Assembly (NCBI GenBank): GCA_037074705.1
Contig: CM073594.1
Span: 79,981,009-80,045,008 of the forward strand
Source: Zhengitettix transpicula
Lineage: Eukaryota; Arthropoda; Insecta; Orthoptera; Tetrigidae
DNA: 64,000 nucleotides
Direction of reading: 5' to 3'
Part shown: positions 1-9,830 of the stretch, piece by piece
How the letters are laid out: each line of letters begins with the position of its first letter
Numbering within the stretch: position 1 is the stretch's first letter
Notes under the pieces: generated by a model
What the model was told of the DNA's origin: nothing
What the model saw: only the letters and a program-made list of their open reading frames with translations
Database searches by the model: none
Made by a program: the position numbers and the translations under genes

Positions 1-231
1 TTTAGCCAGGTCTCTATTTTTTGTAGATGTTCTTGAAGTTTCTGTGATGCCGAATCAGGGTCTCTGTGTGTTGACAGTATTGCTGTATCATCAGCAAAGG
101 TGCTTGTGCTTACGTCCATTGAGGTTGGCAAGTCGGAAGTGTATAAGACGTATAATAGGGGGCCAAGGATGCTGCCCTGTGGTACCCCGGAGAGAATGGG
201 ATAACGGTTTGAACTTTCTCCATTTACGTAA
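1..231 (-). pseudogene. jockey-type reverse transcriptase fragment
   Basis: Minus-strand translation gives the core of a non-LTR retrotransposon reverse transcriptase: [20 protein letters not shown] followed by the catalytic FADDTAIL motif and a helix ending in KIETWL. These are the GVPQGS and xADD blocks of the palm domain, typical of jockey-clade elements of insects. The frame stays open to the window edge, so the rest of the polymerase lies outside. On the other side homology stops at about 231, which suggests truncation at the 5' end of the element. It is a short dead fragment, not a host gene. Confidence 0.85.
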
Positions 232-2137
232 GTAAAGAAGCATCAGCAGTTCCATCTCCATCTTCAGAATATGATCTCGATGATGAAGTGGTACTTTATG
301 AAAAGATGAACTCAAGTCTGACAGCCATCGGCGTGTCTGCAATTTTCAAAGTAATTTTTCTGACCTTAAATGATGAGTCTCTAAAATGAAATTAGATGAC
401 TCTAAAAGAAAAACGTCTGCTGTTTACAATGGTAACAAAAAGAACTTGATTGCAGCAAATGTTTTATTGCTAAATCAGTTTGAAAATACACAAAATTTGA
501 CACACAAAATTTGAACCTCATATTAACTAAAACATATCTCGACAAAAATGTGAGCTTGAAAGCTGATACTTTGGCAGCTTAAAATTAGTAATGAGTTTAG
601 TTATCTTACGAAAGCTTAAGTTTGTCGAACGTCTTGTTTAAAAGTTATAAGCCCGAAAAGTCGGCCTCAGATTGTCGTGACGGTTTTTTGAGTAATTTTG
701 TGATGTAACAGCAATAAAACTAAAACTTTTTAAACCTTGAAACTGCAACCATCGTGTAGAGCATCAAAAGTTGTCTGTTGTTACCATTTTTCAGAAAGCT
801 AGCTGCTACAGTTCCACAACAGTAGTACTTGAAACTTCAGGCGCACGGTTGAATTGCACAGGTGACTTTTTTCAGGAGGCCCTGGCGCCCCCTCTATACT
901 ACTTATGAAGGTGAAATTATACACAGAATTGTCTCAGACAAATATCTGTCCCTACACAAAATTTCAGCAAGATTGGAGATGGTAACTTAAAATTTTATTT
1001 GAAAATTTTGTCACTTGGAATGGAATGAACCTGACGGCTTCCTGTGGTTTCAAGTGCCACACAAATCGACACGTTTAGTTCTAAAAATATTTATAAGTTC
1101 TGTCGAATACTGAACCTTTAAATCAAACATTGATGAAATCTGTTGCTTCGTATGAAAACAACCTTCGCCACTCAATCATTTAAATGTACGCGATTCGCTT
1201 TTATCGTTCATCCGTTTGTATCAGTTGCACAAACTTTAAATATTCGACATCAACTAGACTCATTACAAATTATCCATTTCAGTTCCTTTGAATGAGCAGT
1301 CTATAGGGAATTAAATTCTAAATGACCGCGGGGCTTTATTAGTAAAATAGTACTATATGAGAAAACTGAAACAACATTAATTTCACAGAATTTTACAGCG
1401 GCTTCTGTCGTTATAATTAAGTTACTTAATTCGTAGTTCCTGAAAATTGATTTACATGGAACTGTGAAAATTTTAATTTTTTGATCTATGACTCAGTTTA
1501 AAATCTCGTTTTGTTGTGGCGAAGGTTATTTGTATAGTAAAACTTCGATCAATAAGGCTTTTGGATTTTCGTCAACATTTCTTCTGCAGCATTCGCCTAT
1601 GGATAGTTTCTACGAGACGTCCACCGTTAACTAAAATTGTTTTCTGAACTCTAATAATATTTTTAGTGAATTTGAGCTGAGATTTTAATGACCGCATTTT
1701 TATTCTGAGCTTGACTGCTTCGGAGGAATGAACGTAAATGAGTAATCTTAATCTACGACTAATTTATCGGGTGATTCTTCATACCGGATTGAAATAAGAA
1801 AAATCTTATAAGGACACCGCGGTTCGTTCCCAGGAGAAGTGCTACACAGTATTTAATATGGCACAGCTTCTTGTGGACCAAGCCATTGCATTGATAACGG
1901 TTCCCGCGAACAGTGGACGTCTGCAAAACTCCGCACTCGCCCTAGACGGTATCGTGAATTTCGTGATTTGAGACGTGGATTCGACGCGGTTGTTTGCCGC
2001 CACGTAGGATTGAGTGCAGATCCACCACCAGCATGCATACAGCTACCTTTGGTGCAGTGCGGTGCAGGGTGCCATGGTGCTCAGACAGATTTATGTTCTG
2101 CTGCACGTACCCTGGCCGGGGCGAGGTCAGCACTCAC
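232..2137. other. unassigned, mostly AT-rich DNA beside the DIP exon
   Basis: No transposon termini, RNA gene or convincing exon seen. At 233-340 the plus strand has a short open stretch with a Ser/Pro- and acid-rich reading (SSEYDLDDEVVLYEKM) that I cannot assign. From 1840 to 2137 base composition becomes GC-richer, as expected next to a coding exon. The minus-strand sequence just below 2138 starts with a splice donor and is read as intron. Confidence 0.4.
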
Positions 2138-2244
2138 CCTGTATCCTCCCAAGTTGTTCACCACGCACGTAAACATGGCGTCGCGCCCCTGCGCGATCGT
2201 CACGTTCTCCAGTGGGTACAGGAAGTCGGGTTCGAACCCGAGCG
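2138..2244 (-). CDS. internal exon of a DIP/lachesin-like Ig-domain neuronal cell-surface protein
   Basis: The minus strand encodes 35 complete codons including PLENVTIAQGRDAMFTCVV followed by NNLGGYR. This is the N-terminal part of the first Ig V-type domain of insect Dpr-interacting proteins (DIPs) and relatives such as lachesin, with the B-strand cysteine (FTC) present. The exon is bordered by an acceptor (pyrimidine-rich tract ending TTGTTCACAG, 2245 upward) and a donor (AGG|GTGAGT, 2132-2140). It enters with two bases of a split codon and ends on a complete codon. The family normally continues with a VAW segment carrying the core Trp. I found no such exon in the window, so it must lie beyond the left edge. 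Known members are membrane-anchored and mediate neuronal recognition with Dpr partners. Which DIP paralogue this is cannot be decided. Confidence 0.8.
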
Positions 2245-2478
2245 CTGTGAACAAAATAACAAAAGATAAAAGATGGGAGATACAAAAAAGTCATACTTGA
2301 AATTAAATGTAACTGACAGAAAATGAATTTGAAAAAGGAACTTGTCGACCCGGACCGTCCGCCATTTTTCATCTCGTACTGCTAACACAAACAAATATAT
2401 TTGGAAGCTGAAAATCACTTAATGTCCCAAATAAGTGAATTAAAAAAATTCAATTTGCAATAGATTTCTGGAAACAAT

Positions 2479-3893
2479 ATTTTTAGAGTAACAGGCTACA
2501 TAAGGGTAACTTCCCTTAAATAGCATAGGTAGCATTTGAAAGTGGGGGATGATAAAGGGTATGGGAAAGTAGCCAATGGTTAACTAGGGCCCTCGGTCTG
2601 TACTTTGTAACGCGTGTGTTATGGTTTAGTTTTGCTTTGTCTCGAAAGTGTTGTTTGCTGTGGTTTGGAGAATTCGAAAACGTTCACGTGCGTGGGGGGT
2701 GGAGGTGATAAATATTTCCATCCAAGTAATTTTCGTGTCCTGTCTCGATTATTTGCCTCAACATGACAGAATTGTTGGCCATTGTTGACTACGGAACTGC
2801 AGCTGCGTGATATAACTCTTGTAACAATGGAAGAATCAGTGAAACTGACATTTTGACGAAGTTTTCTAATAATGAAAAAAAGTAAAAGAATGGGAGGCTA
2901 TAATGGAGGGAACGGAGACTGAAACTGGACAGTTGTTCTGCGCTCACCGCAGCTGGTGAATGTGATTATGAGAGGCTCCGTATTGAGTTACGTGTATACG
3001 TTTGAAGTGTCACCGATCTACAAATCTCATGAGTTCTGCTGTTAACTTTTCCAAGTTGTTGTCTCTGATATAGTCCGAGGCAGAATCGTCGTGAGAAAGG
3101 GGTCACAATTTGTTAGTGAAGAATTCATCGAAGCCACACAATTTAGTACGACGGCTTGCCAGCAATCAATCCCGGAGGCCGACGCCTTAGCCAGTGGTCA
3201 ACCCCTGAGTCGACGCCTTACAGTGGTCCTGACTAAAGTCATCACTGAAGTTAACCCGTTCTGCCGGCTGTGAGATACGGAGACGTCGGTACGAGAGCTA
3301 CAGCAAGCAACACAACACAGAATAGCAGTACGTATTTGGTACGGGCAGCAGATCTCTTCTATGTAAAAACCACAGATGCCTGATATACGAGTTTTTCATG
3401 CTTAACTGTAATAAACTTATATTAAATTTATTTAATGGTCAATAATTTTTTGATATAACGAAAAAATCCAGCCCACAAAAATAATTCTTTACAAGTTTAA
3501 TGATCATACTCGGCATTCGCCTGAATGTGATGCAGGACAAACTCTTGAAAATCAGCATCAGGTAGATCGGGCATTGGGTACTTGTCCCACGCTCTTCCAA
3601 TGGCGGCAGAGGTGTTTTCTGTGTGTTTGCAGAATTCCTTTCTCCGTGTCTCGACCAGGAGGCAGCTGGCCGACTGTTCCAATGGGAATAGCGGACAACT
3701 CTTACCGTATGCGCATGTCTGCGACCCCAGAACATACACCTCTCAAAACAGGCCGAGGTGCCTCTGCTTGGGGGAACCTTAGTTCAAAAAAAGTCAGTGG
3801 AGAAGTCGTCCAAGAAGAAGAAGAAGGTGTAGACAGGCTATGTATAGGGCAATACGCATAGCTGAAAGGTTCTGCCTGCGAGAGCTAACAACA
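2479..3893 (-). mobile_element. family A retroposon, split by a family B LTR
   Basis: Two blocks, 2479-2606 and 3494-3893, match the family A order: T-run, ACAGGCTACAT, AGCATAGG, GGGCCC, then CGGCATTCGCCT, CAGGTAGATCGGGCATTGGG, and CTCGACCAGGAGGCAGCTGG. The break falls in the consensus stretch CTATAGTTTAAGGATCC, where an 887-bp family B repeat sits. The right end is diverged, with an AAGAAGAAG stretch and an extra 3'-end-like piece (GTGTAGACAGGCTATG). The left T-run is the reverse of a poly(A) tail, so the element points to the minus strand. Short open frames on both strands in this family are not credible genes. Confidence 0.75.
2607..3493 (+). mobile_element. family B solo-LTR-like repeat, copy 1
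   Basis: An 887-bp unit that begins TGTAACGCG and ends TTCTTTACA. It is colinear with the copy at 21964-22854, which defines both borders. The TG...CA ends, the absence of coding sequence and a poly(A) signal AATAAA (3410-3415) about 80 bp before the 3' end fit a solo long terminal repeat. A precise target duplication is not clear (TACTT on the left, AGTTT on the right). It could also be a non-autonomous element. It is younger than the family A copy it interrupts. Confidence 0.6.
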
Positions 3894-4935
3894 GCTTTCA
3901 CAGGCTTCTCAGTGTGAAAACAATTTTAACTTACTGTGAAGATATTGTAATACATGCTGTCAGATGAAGGAAATAATTTTAAAGTACTAATGTGCCTCGT
4001 ATTTCTCTAAAAAAATCAATAAATAAGAATCTACTGTATCTTTTTATCTAAGTCTGCTGTGAAAAAGCAGAAATTAAAAATAAAGTGATTTGTCAATTTG
4101 AATACCTGCAATAATGAATGTCTTTTTCATTTGTAGCAACTCAGTTGTAATTGAAAATAAACACCTTTAATTTGTTGAATCCCTTTATTTAAGCAATTAA
4201 AATAATAGTTTGTTTAGCATACGTGATGTATATTTTAATTCTATCTTTTACGATTATTAATTTAATTTGAACCTTTAAAATTCACTAAAAATTGATCACC
4301 AAATTTTGGCTTATTATTTTCAGTTTACATTTGAAGTCTTCATCATTTATCTGAGATAATATAATTCTTTAGAAAATAAAACATTTATGTACTCCAGTGC
4401 AACTTAGTCTAAATAATTTTAAAGTTATTAATGTTATTCGGTGGTATTCAATCTTAAAACATTTCATACTTTTCAACCGACATCTGCTTGATTAATCCAC
4501 GAATAAGGCAAGTCAGTTCGGTAATATTAAATATGGTGGACGGCCCAGACTTATATTAGAGGGTCTCTAGACGAGTGTAAGATCACAAATGTGACGTCAT
4601 ACCCACGAGGCCGCGCACCATTAGCTAGAACAAGTGACGTCATACCCTATTCGTAGCGGCAAGTAAATTTCAAAATCAACAACATCGTTATTAAACATGA
4701 AATTTAATTACATGTCAGGATGAATTTTGCGGGTACAAATTTACTATATGATATATTTTTGCGTTAGTAGTTATGACATTTATTGGCATCTTCAAGCAAC
4801 TATATGTTCTTCCTCAAGACAATGACTTGAATACGTCAATATAATCTTAATAAATTATTTTCGTCGACCCTATTGCATTCGTAAATTACGTTCTGGCGCA
4901 CGATATAGTTGGAAACTTTCAGAAAATTAAACATA
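3894..4935. other. AT-rich unassigned stretch
   Basis: Low-GC sequence without recognisable element ends or coding exons. A GC-richer island at about 4530-4665 contains the paired CRE-like motif annotated separately. Confidence 0.4.
4592..4642. promoter_or_regulatory. paired palindromic CRE-like sites (TGACGTCA)
   Basis: The block GTGACGTCATACCC occurs twice in direct orientation. The eight-base palindrome TGACGTCA lies at 4592-4599 and 4635-4642. This is the consensus site for CREB/ATF-type bZIP factors. The sites stand in an otherwise AT-rich, repeat-poor stretch. Function is inferred only from the motif. Confidence 0.3.
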
Positions 4936-5398
4936 CCACTGTGATAAAAAAGTAAGGTGAAATTGTCATTTAAAACTCTTGGGTATTAGGAAGGCAGGTA
5001 ATTTTTTTTCCTAGGTTGGTAGGACTGTCTATAATATTTGCCAAGCGTCTTTGTTAAAGGGTTAATTATCTCCGAGTTACACGAGTTTTTGTAAACAATC
5101 AAAAGTGAATTTTTCAATTTTTGCAATGGGTGATTTTGTTGAGCAAAGAACTTGCATCAAATTTTGTTTGCGGAACTAATATTCTTGTGCGGAAACGTTG
5201 AAAATGTTGCGGAAGGCCTTTGGCGATCAAACTATGGCACAAAAAAACGTTTTTAAGTGGTACAACGACTTCAAAGAGGGCCGAGAACGCGTTGAAGACA
5301 AACCGCGGTCTGGACGACCATCAACGTCTACCGACGAGGGCCACGTCCAAAAGATCAAAGATTTGGTGCTTGAAAAACTTACTTTTTGTTCACAGTGG
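4936..5398 (+). mobile_element. internally deleted mariner element (MITE-like)
   Basis: Inverted termini CCACTGTGATAAAAAAGTAAGG (left, about 22 bp) and its near-complement ending in TTCACAGTGG (right) are each flanked by the TA target duplication (4934-4935 and 5399-5400). The interior keeps only the 5' part of a mariner transposase gene and then jumps straight to the 3' terminal repeat. The whole element is 463 bp, against about 1.3 kb for a full mariner. It could only move if a transposase were supplied in trans. Confidence 0.92.
5126..5382 (+). pseudogene. mariner transposase N-terminus, broken
   Basis: ATG at 5126 starts the usual mariner N-terminus (FVEQRTCIKFCLRN), interrupted by a TAA stop in place of the expected Glu codon. 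It continues with YSCAETLKMLRKAFGD and WYNDFKEGRERVEDKPRSGR, the first helix-turn-helix and linker of the paired-like DNA-binding region. The catalytic DDE/D half is missing through the internal deletion at about 5380. It is non-functional. Confidence 0.88.
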
Positions 5399-5400
5399 TA

Positions 5401-6219
5401 TGTATCTACGCTCTTCTTAATAATAATGGATATACGTAATTGAATTATTGAAGAATGACGTATTTTATTATTATAGCACCCATGTAACAAAAGAATTATT
5501 ATAATTTCTTTTATCGTTATAACTGATAGATTTGTGGTTGTTTTTTTTTAAAAGAAACACATTTTCACGACTGTAACAGAATGTTTGTCGGATCTGAATA
5601 ATTGCAATTGCTAATAGCCGGGATATTCTCTCCGAGATGTAGTGCATAGTTTGACACCAGCCAACGAATCACCTGGAACTCCACTAATGTAGTTATTGCA
5701 AGCCATTCCTGAAGCTTTCTCGCTTATTCCGTACGGCCCTTGCTATATCGAATTCCTGGCCCGGGTCAGCAAAATGCAAACATTGGCCTGTTGCAATGTA
5801 ACACACTCACGGACCATTAATCTGTATTTCTGGAATGACTCCGAGACGGATCGAGCATTTCCGCATTCATTAATTTTATTGCAACGTCTATACCATGTGT
5901 TTGGATTTATCAGGTTTATAAACGTCTGTTAAACTATTCACGCGATTTGCAACAACTGAAATTTTTCCATTCTCACTAATTCTGTAAAATATGGGCATTA
6001 GCGAGAATACAAGATACAAACGTCCCGTATACCAAGTGCCACAGAAGTATAAGTTTATATAGACAAAATATGTTGCAATTGACAACCTGAAACGGAAGCT
6101 GAGGTACGTTCAAAATGATGGTAATCAAGTATGACGAATAAAATCTCATTCAATGATTTTCTATTTGTTTCTAAATTGAATTGGAGGTTCAGTTTTATAT
6201 ATTATAATATTCACCAATC
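5401..6219. other. unique non-coding stretch, possible conserved element at 5590-5900
   Basis: No repeat termini recognised. From 5590 to 5900 composition is balanced and not repeated elsewhere in the window, with ATTAAT/CATTAAT-type homeodomain-like cores. No splice-bounded exon seen. Confidence 0.3.
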
Positions 6220-6594
6220 TTTTTTTTGAGGGTGATCCACATTGGGCAACTCCCCTTTAATAGCATAGGAAGGGATTAGAAAGGGGGGATGCAAAAGGGT
6301 AGAGGAAGGTAGCCTAGGGTTACTAGGGCCCCCGGGCTATGGTTTAAGGATCCTACCCGGCATTCGCCTAAAGAAATGCAGGGAAAACCCTAGGAAAACC
6401 TGCATCGGGTAGGTCGGGCATTGGGTACTTGTCCCACGCCCTTCCGATAGCAGGAGAGGAGTTTGCTGTGGGGACGCAGCATTCCCTTCTCCGTGCCTCG
6501 ACCAGTTTAGGAGGCAGCTGGCCGACTATTCCAATAGGAATAGCGGACAACTCTTACCATATGCCCAAGGTCTGCGAGCCCGGAACATACACCT
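6220..6594 (-). mobile_element. family A retroposon, truncated, left arm of an inverted pair
   Basis: Starts with a T-run (complement of the poly(A) tail) and follows the family A order through GATCCACATTGGGCAACTCC, GGATCCTACCCGGCATTCGCC and GCCTCGACCAGTTTAGGAGGC to GGAACATACACC, where it stops and meets the next copy head to head. It is 5'-truncated, as is common for target-primed retroposons. Confidence 0.8.
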
Positions 6595-7104
6595 GTGGGT
6601 GACCTTCCCAGAGAGCTCTGGAGGGGGCTACCTTTGGGGATGCTCTCACATCTCTCTGGTTTTTTTGAACTAAGGTTCCCACATACCGAGGCACCTCGGT
6701 CTGTTTTGAGAGGTGTATGTTCCGGGGTCGCAGACCTTGGGCATACGGCAAGAGTTGTCCGCTATTCCTATTGGAATAGTCGGTGAGCTGCCTCCTAAAC
6801 TGGTCGAGGCACGGAGAAGGGAATGCTGCGTCCGCACAGCAAACTCCTCTCACGCTATCGGAAGGGCGTGGGACAAGTACCCAATGCCCGACCTACCCGA
6901 TGCAGGTTTTTCTAGGGTTTTCCCTGCATTTCTTTAGGCGAATGCCGGGTAGGATCCTTAAACCATAGCCCGGGGGCCCTAGTTAACCCTTGGCTACCTT
7001 CCTATACCCTTCCGCATCCCCCCTTTCTAATCCCTTCCTATGCTATTAAAGGGGAGTTGCCCAATGTGGATCACCCTCATGTAGCCTGTTGCCCTAAAAA
7101 CAAA
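6595..7104 (+). mobile_element. family A retroposon, right arm of an inverted pair
   Basis: Plus-oriented copy. It has GAGAGCTCTGG near its 5' end, then CGAGGCACCTCGGTCTG, then the long block that is the inverse complement of 6220-6594, and ends CCTGTTGCCCTAAAAACAAA. With its neighbour it forms a near-perfect palindrome of about 370-bp arms. A stray GGGTGATCCACATTGGG follows at 7108-7124, another scrap of the 3' end. Confidence 0.8.
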
Positions 7105-7125
7105 TTAAGGGTGATCCACATTGGG

Positions 7126-7959
7126 TTTGTTTTGTGACATTGTAATTAACTGTTGACAGGAGATGAACTATCTGGATATCTACTTACTATTTTGATCAGT
7201 ATTATACTGACCGATTTCTCTGAAAAATTAACTTCACGATAATAATTGTGAGCTGACTTGAGGCAACGAACCAAATCCAGTAAGTCTGTAGTTCTAAAAG
7301 AATTTATTGTGTTTTGCGAAATTGTATTTGACCAATTTTTAAAATTAAAAGTTTTCAATTGTTAAATTCAGACGAAGTGAAACTGGAGTTCAAGCAAAAT
7401 TGGTACGTAAATTCATTGTTAAAATATCTTTTAAACATTGTACCGTCAAATTTCAGATTTCATTTCATTTCGCGTTTGTATTTTGGTGATATTGTCTAAA
7501 TTGTAAATTTAATTCCAAACTTCGATCGTAAATTTTATGCATTTTAAATAATATACTTTACCCTTACAAATACACAAAATAAAATGTGATATACAACATT
7601 TATAATGTAATTTATTAAATTTGAAATAAATCTCACCATTTCAAGTTTCTGATTGATCCAAAATATTATTTCATTTGAGTTTCAAAATAAAGAAATAGCG
7701 GTTTAATGCAAATTATTTTCTATATTTTGAACATATCCCATAGTTTTTAATATTTAATTAATAGTAATTAAGCCATTGATTTTCGTTCATTGAAACCTCA
7801 CTTAAAAAAATTAAATACACAGAAATTTCTATATGAGTATATTTCTTAATTTTTTTAAAAAATATTATTTAAATATTTGTAACTTTTTAGCCGTACTTTT
7901 AAATACAGATAAAAATTTATATTTTAAGATATAGAAGAAAGCTTATCGTAATCCTCGAG
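7126..7959. other. AT-rich unassigned stretch
   Basis: Very AT-rich sequence without identifiable element ends, exons or RNA genes. Confidence 0.4.
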
Positions 7960-8036
7960 GCATGGTTAACCCCGGACCTTCCGCTTACCGATCGGCTGCT
8001 CTGACCACTGAATTATTCCTCGTCGATTCCGTACCC
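7960..8036 (-). repeat. tRNA-like sequence, probable SINE head fragment
   Basis: On the minus strand TTCAGTGGTCAGAGCAGC resembles the tRNA D-arm/A-box. About 25 bases on, GGTCCGGGGTTAACC resembles a T-arm/B-box. The acceptor stem does not pair into a full cloverleaf and the B-box has drifted, so this is not a functional tRNA. A tRNA-derived SINE head is the likeliest origin. Confidence 0.4.
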
Positions 8037-8280
8037 TGTGCGACATTACCTCGTCCTTAACGCATACGGCTCTCCTACAATGTACTTATCTCAACTCCTT
8101 CATAGTCTAGTTCAGGATCTAAACGAAGGACAGATTTTTCCATACAAAAATAAAAGTTTTAATTACCGAAAAAACAGTTTATCTTTGACTTTTTATCAAT
8201 CTAATAATGTAATTTTATGGGAAGAATTGACACATAATTTTTTTACAATGCAGTAACATTTTTTGTTTAATTAGATTGTA

Positions 8281-8505
8281 CCACTGTGAACAAAAAGTAA
8301 GGTGAATTTATTTATAATATATAAATGATTTATTTATTCTTCCAAATCAATTTCATCCCCTTCAAAGTAATCCCCGTCCGATAAAACGCACTTTTTCCAG
8401 TCCTCAAAACAGTCGGAATAGTCTTTTTCCGGTATAGCATTCAAGACCTTCTTCGATTCGGTGTTTATCTCCTCAATCGTGTCAAAACGGCGTCCCTGCA
8501 TTGGC
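8281..8505 (-). mobile_element. mariner 3' fragment with C-terminal transposase codons
   Basis: The terminal repeat CCACTGTGAACAAAAAGTAAGG starts right after a TA (8279-8280). The minus strand then reads the mariner C-terminus: RRFDTIEEINTESKKVLNAI, DWKKCV and GDYFEGDEIDLEE, ending at a stop (8334-8336). Homology begins abruptly at about 8505, so the DNA-binding and catalytic parts are absent. It is the same mariner family as the copies at 4936, 29836 and 63286. Confidence 0.9.
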
Positions 8506-9089
8506 CACAAACATTATTCTCCAATCCACAGCAGTAACAACTTCCTAAGCCAACTGGTGGCAGGCCTGCTCCCCCTTGCAAAATGGCTGACAGTGACGTA
8601 CGAAATAGACACAAAAATTCGGATGGTAATTCAAAAGTGGATGTCAACACTGTTCGACGATTGATTAGTCGCTGTAAGGTAGCTCAAGGGCAAACACCGT
8701 TGGCTGAGGAAAAGCGAAGCAGCATTGAAACAACCTCACGACGCTGTTTTGTTCCATTGTAACCAAACGCGTCGCCCATCTTGTTTACAGCTTTCTCATG
8801 TCTAAATTTTCATTAAAAATGCGATGTACAACACTACCTTGTCTACTAGTTCATGCACTTTATTGCCATTTTGTGGATTTTCGTCACAATTACATATAGT
8901 CGACCACTGCGTTGCTCATACGACCAATTTTAAACTCTGCAATCCAATATTTTATTTTTTTAAAGGAATGAACAGATACCCTCGATTTTGATATTGGTTT
9001 GACTGCAACCATTAAAATGAAAGTGTTTTATCATTAAATGATAACCAATTTTTTCCGTGTTTACAAATTCACTATTTCCATGTTTACAA
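8506..9089. other. unassigned stretch
   Basis: Mixed-composition sequence. No element ends or exon signals that I can support. Confidence 0.35.
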
Positions 9090-9830
9090 AATTTACTCAA
9101 TCGTGCTCCACGGGTGTAGATTAATATGCTGAACATACGCACATTGTTTTCCCCTTCCAGCCCCGGTCATAGCGATAAAAGTAAAACAAAGTTGAATGTC
9201 ATAATTAAAGTCAGCGACATACATAACCAATGATTCGACTCCAATCTCGTTTATTTTTGCTTTATTTTATGTAACACCTTACCAACCCTACCCCTAAGGT
9301 TGCTCCCTTTCTATGCCGAAAGGGGTTGATAATTATACGCAGAAAATATCGGTACAAGTACTATTAAACTGATTGAACCAGAAAAGTATTTTTCCGACGC
9401 AAATATGGCCGTTTAACAAGTTTGAAAAAATTTCCAGCCCCATCCACTCCCGCCCAGGGGGGATTTAAATGGCATGTTTAATGTCATAATTACACTTAGT
9501 GACATCCACATCCCTGGATTTGACACGAATCTCGGTTGTATTCGCGTTTTCTTGTGACAACCGTTCATTCCAGCCCTAAAGGTGTTCCTTTCCCATGCTG
9601 TAAGGGGTTGAAGTTATCCACGGACAACATCTGTACAAACACTATCAATCTCTTTGACCCCTAATATCCTACTCAAATGTCGGGAGTTATAGCATGTTTG
9701 AATATTTTCATCCCCGTCTCTCAAGGTCATAGCTTTTGTTTCCTGGTCGTAAAGAACACGTGTGCGAAATATTATCCACGGGTGTAGTTTTGTATGCGGA
9801 ACATACATAAATCGATACAGGAAATTTTAT
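9090..9830 (+). repeat. family D tandem repeat array
   Basis: About two and a half units of roughly 285 bp. Each reads in order AATGTCATAATTA...AG(C/T)GACAT, a GATTTGAC/ATTCGACTCCAATCTCG block, a CCCTAAGG..GCTCCCTTTC block, (A)AGGGGTTGA..ATTATAC, then CGACGCAAATATGGCCGTTTAAC. The array ends in CACGGGTGTAG...GCGGAACATAC. No protein is encoded. Related arrays are at 11015, 57612 and 61822. Confidence 0.7.

Noticed and set aside
2221..2245. B-box-like GGTTCGAACCC suggesting a tRNA gene
   Set aside because: It lies inside the DIP exon; no A-box or cloverleaf surrounds it.
1968..2300. Plus-strand frames of 91-110 codons over the GC-rich exon region
   Set aside because: Shadows of the minus-strand exon and its flanking intron; no homology recognised and they run across the splice sites.
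7960..8036. Functional tRNA gene on the minus strand
   Set aside because: A-box is good but the T-arm is mutated and no acceptor stem forms; kept as a tRNA-like repeat.
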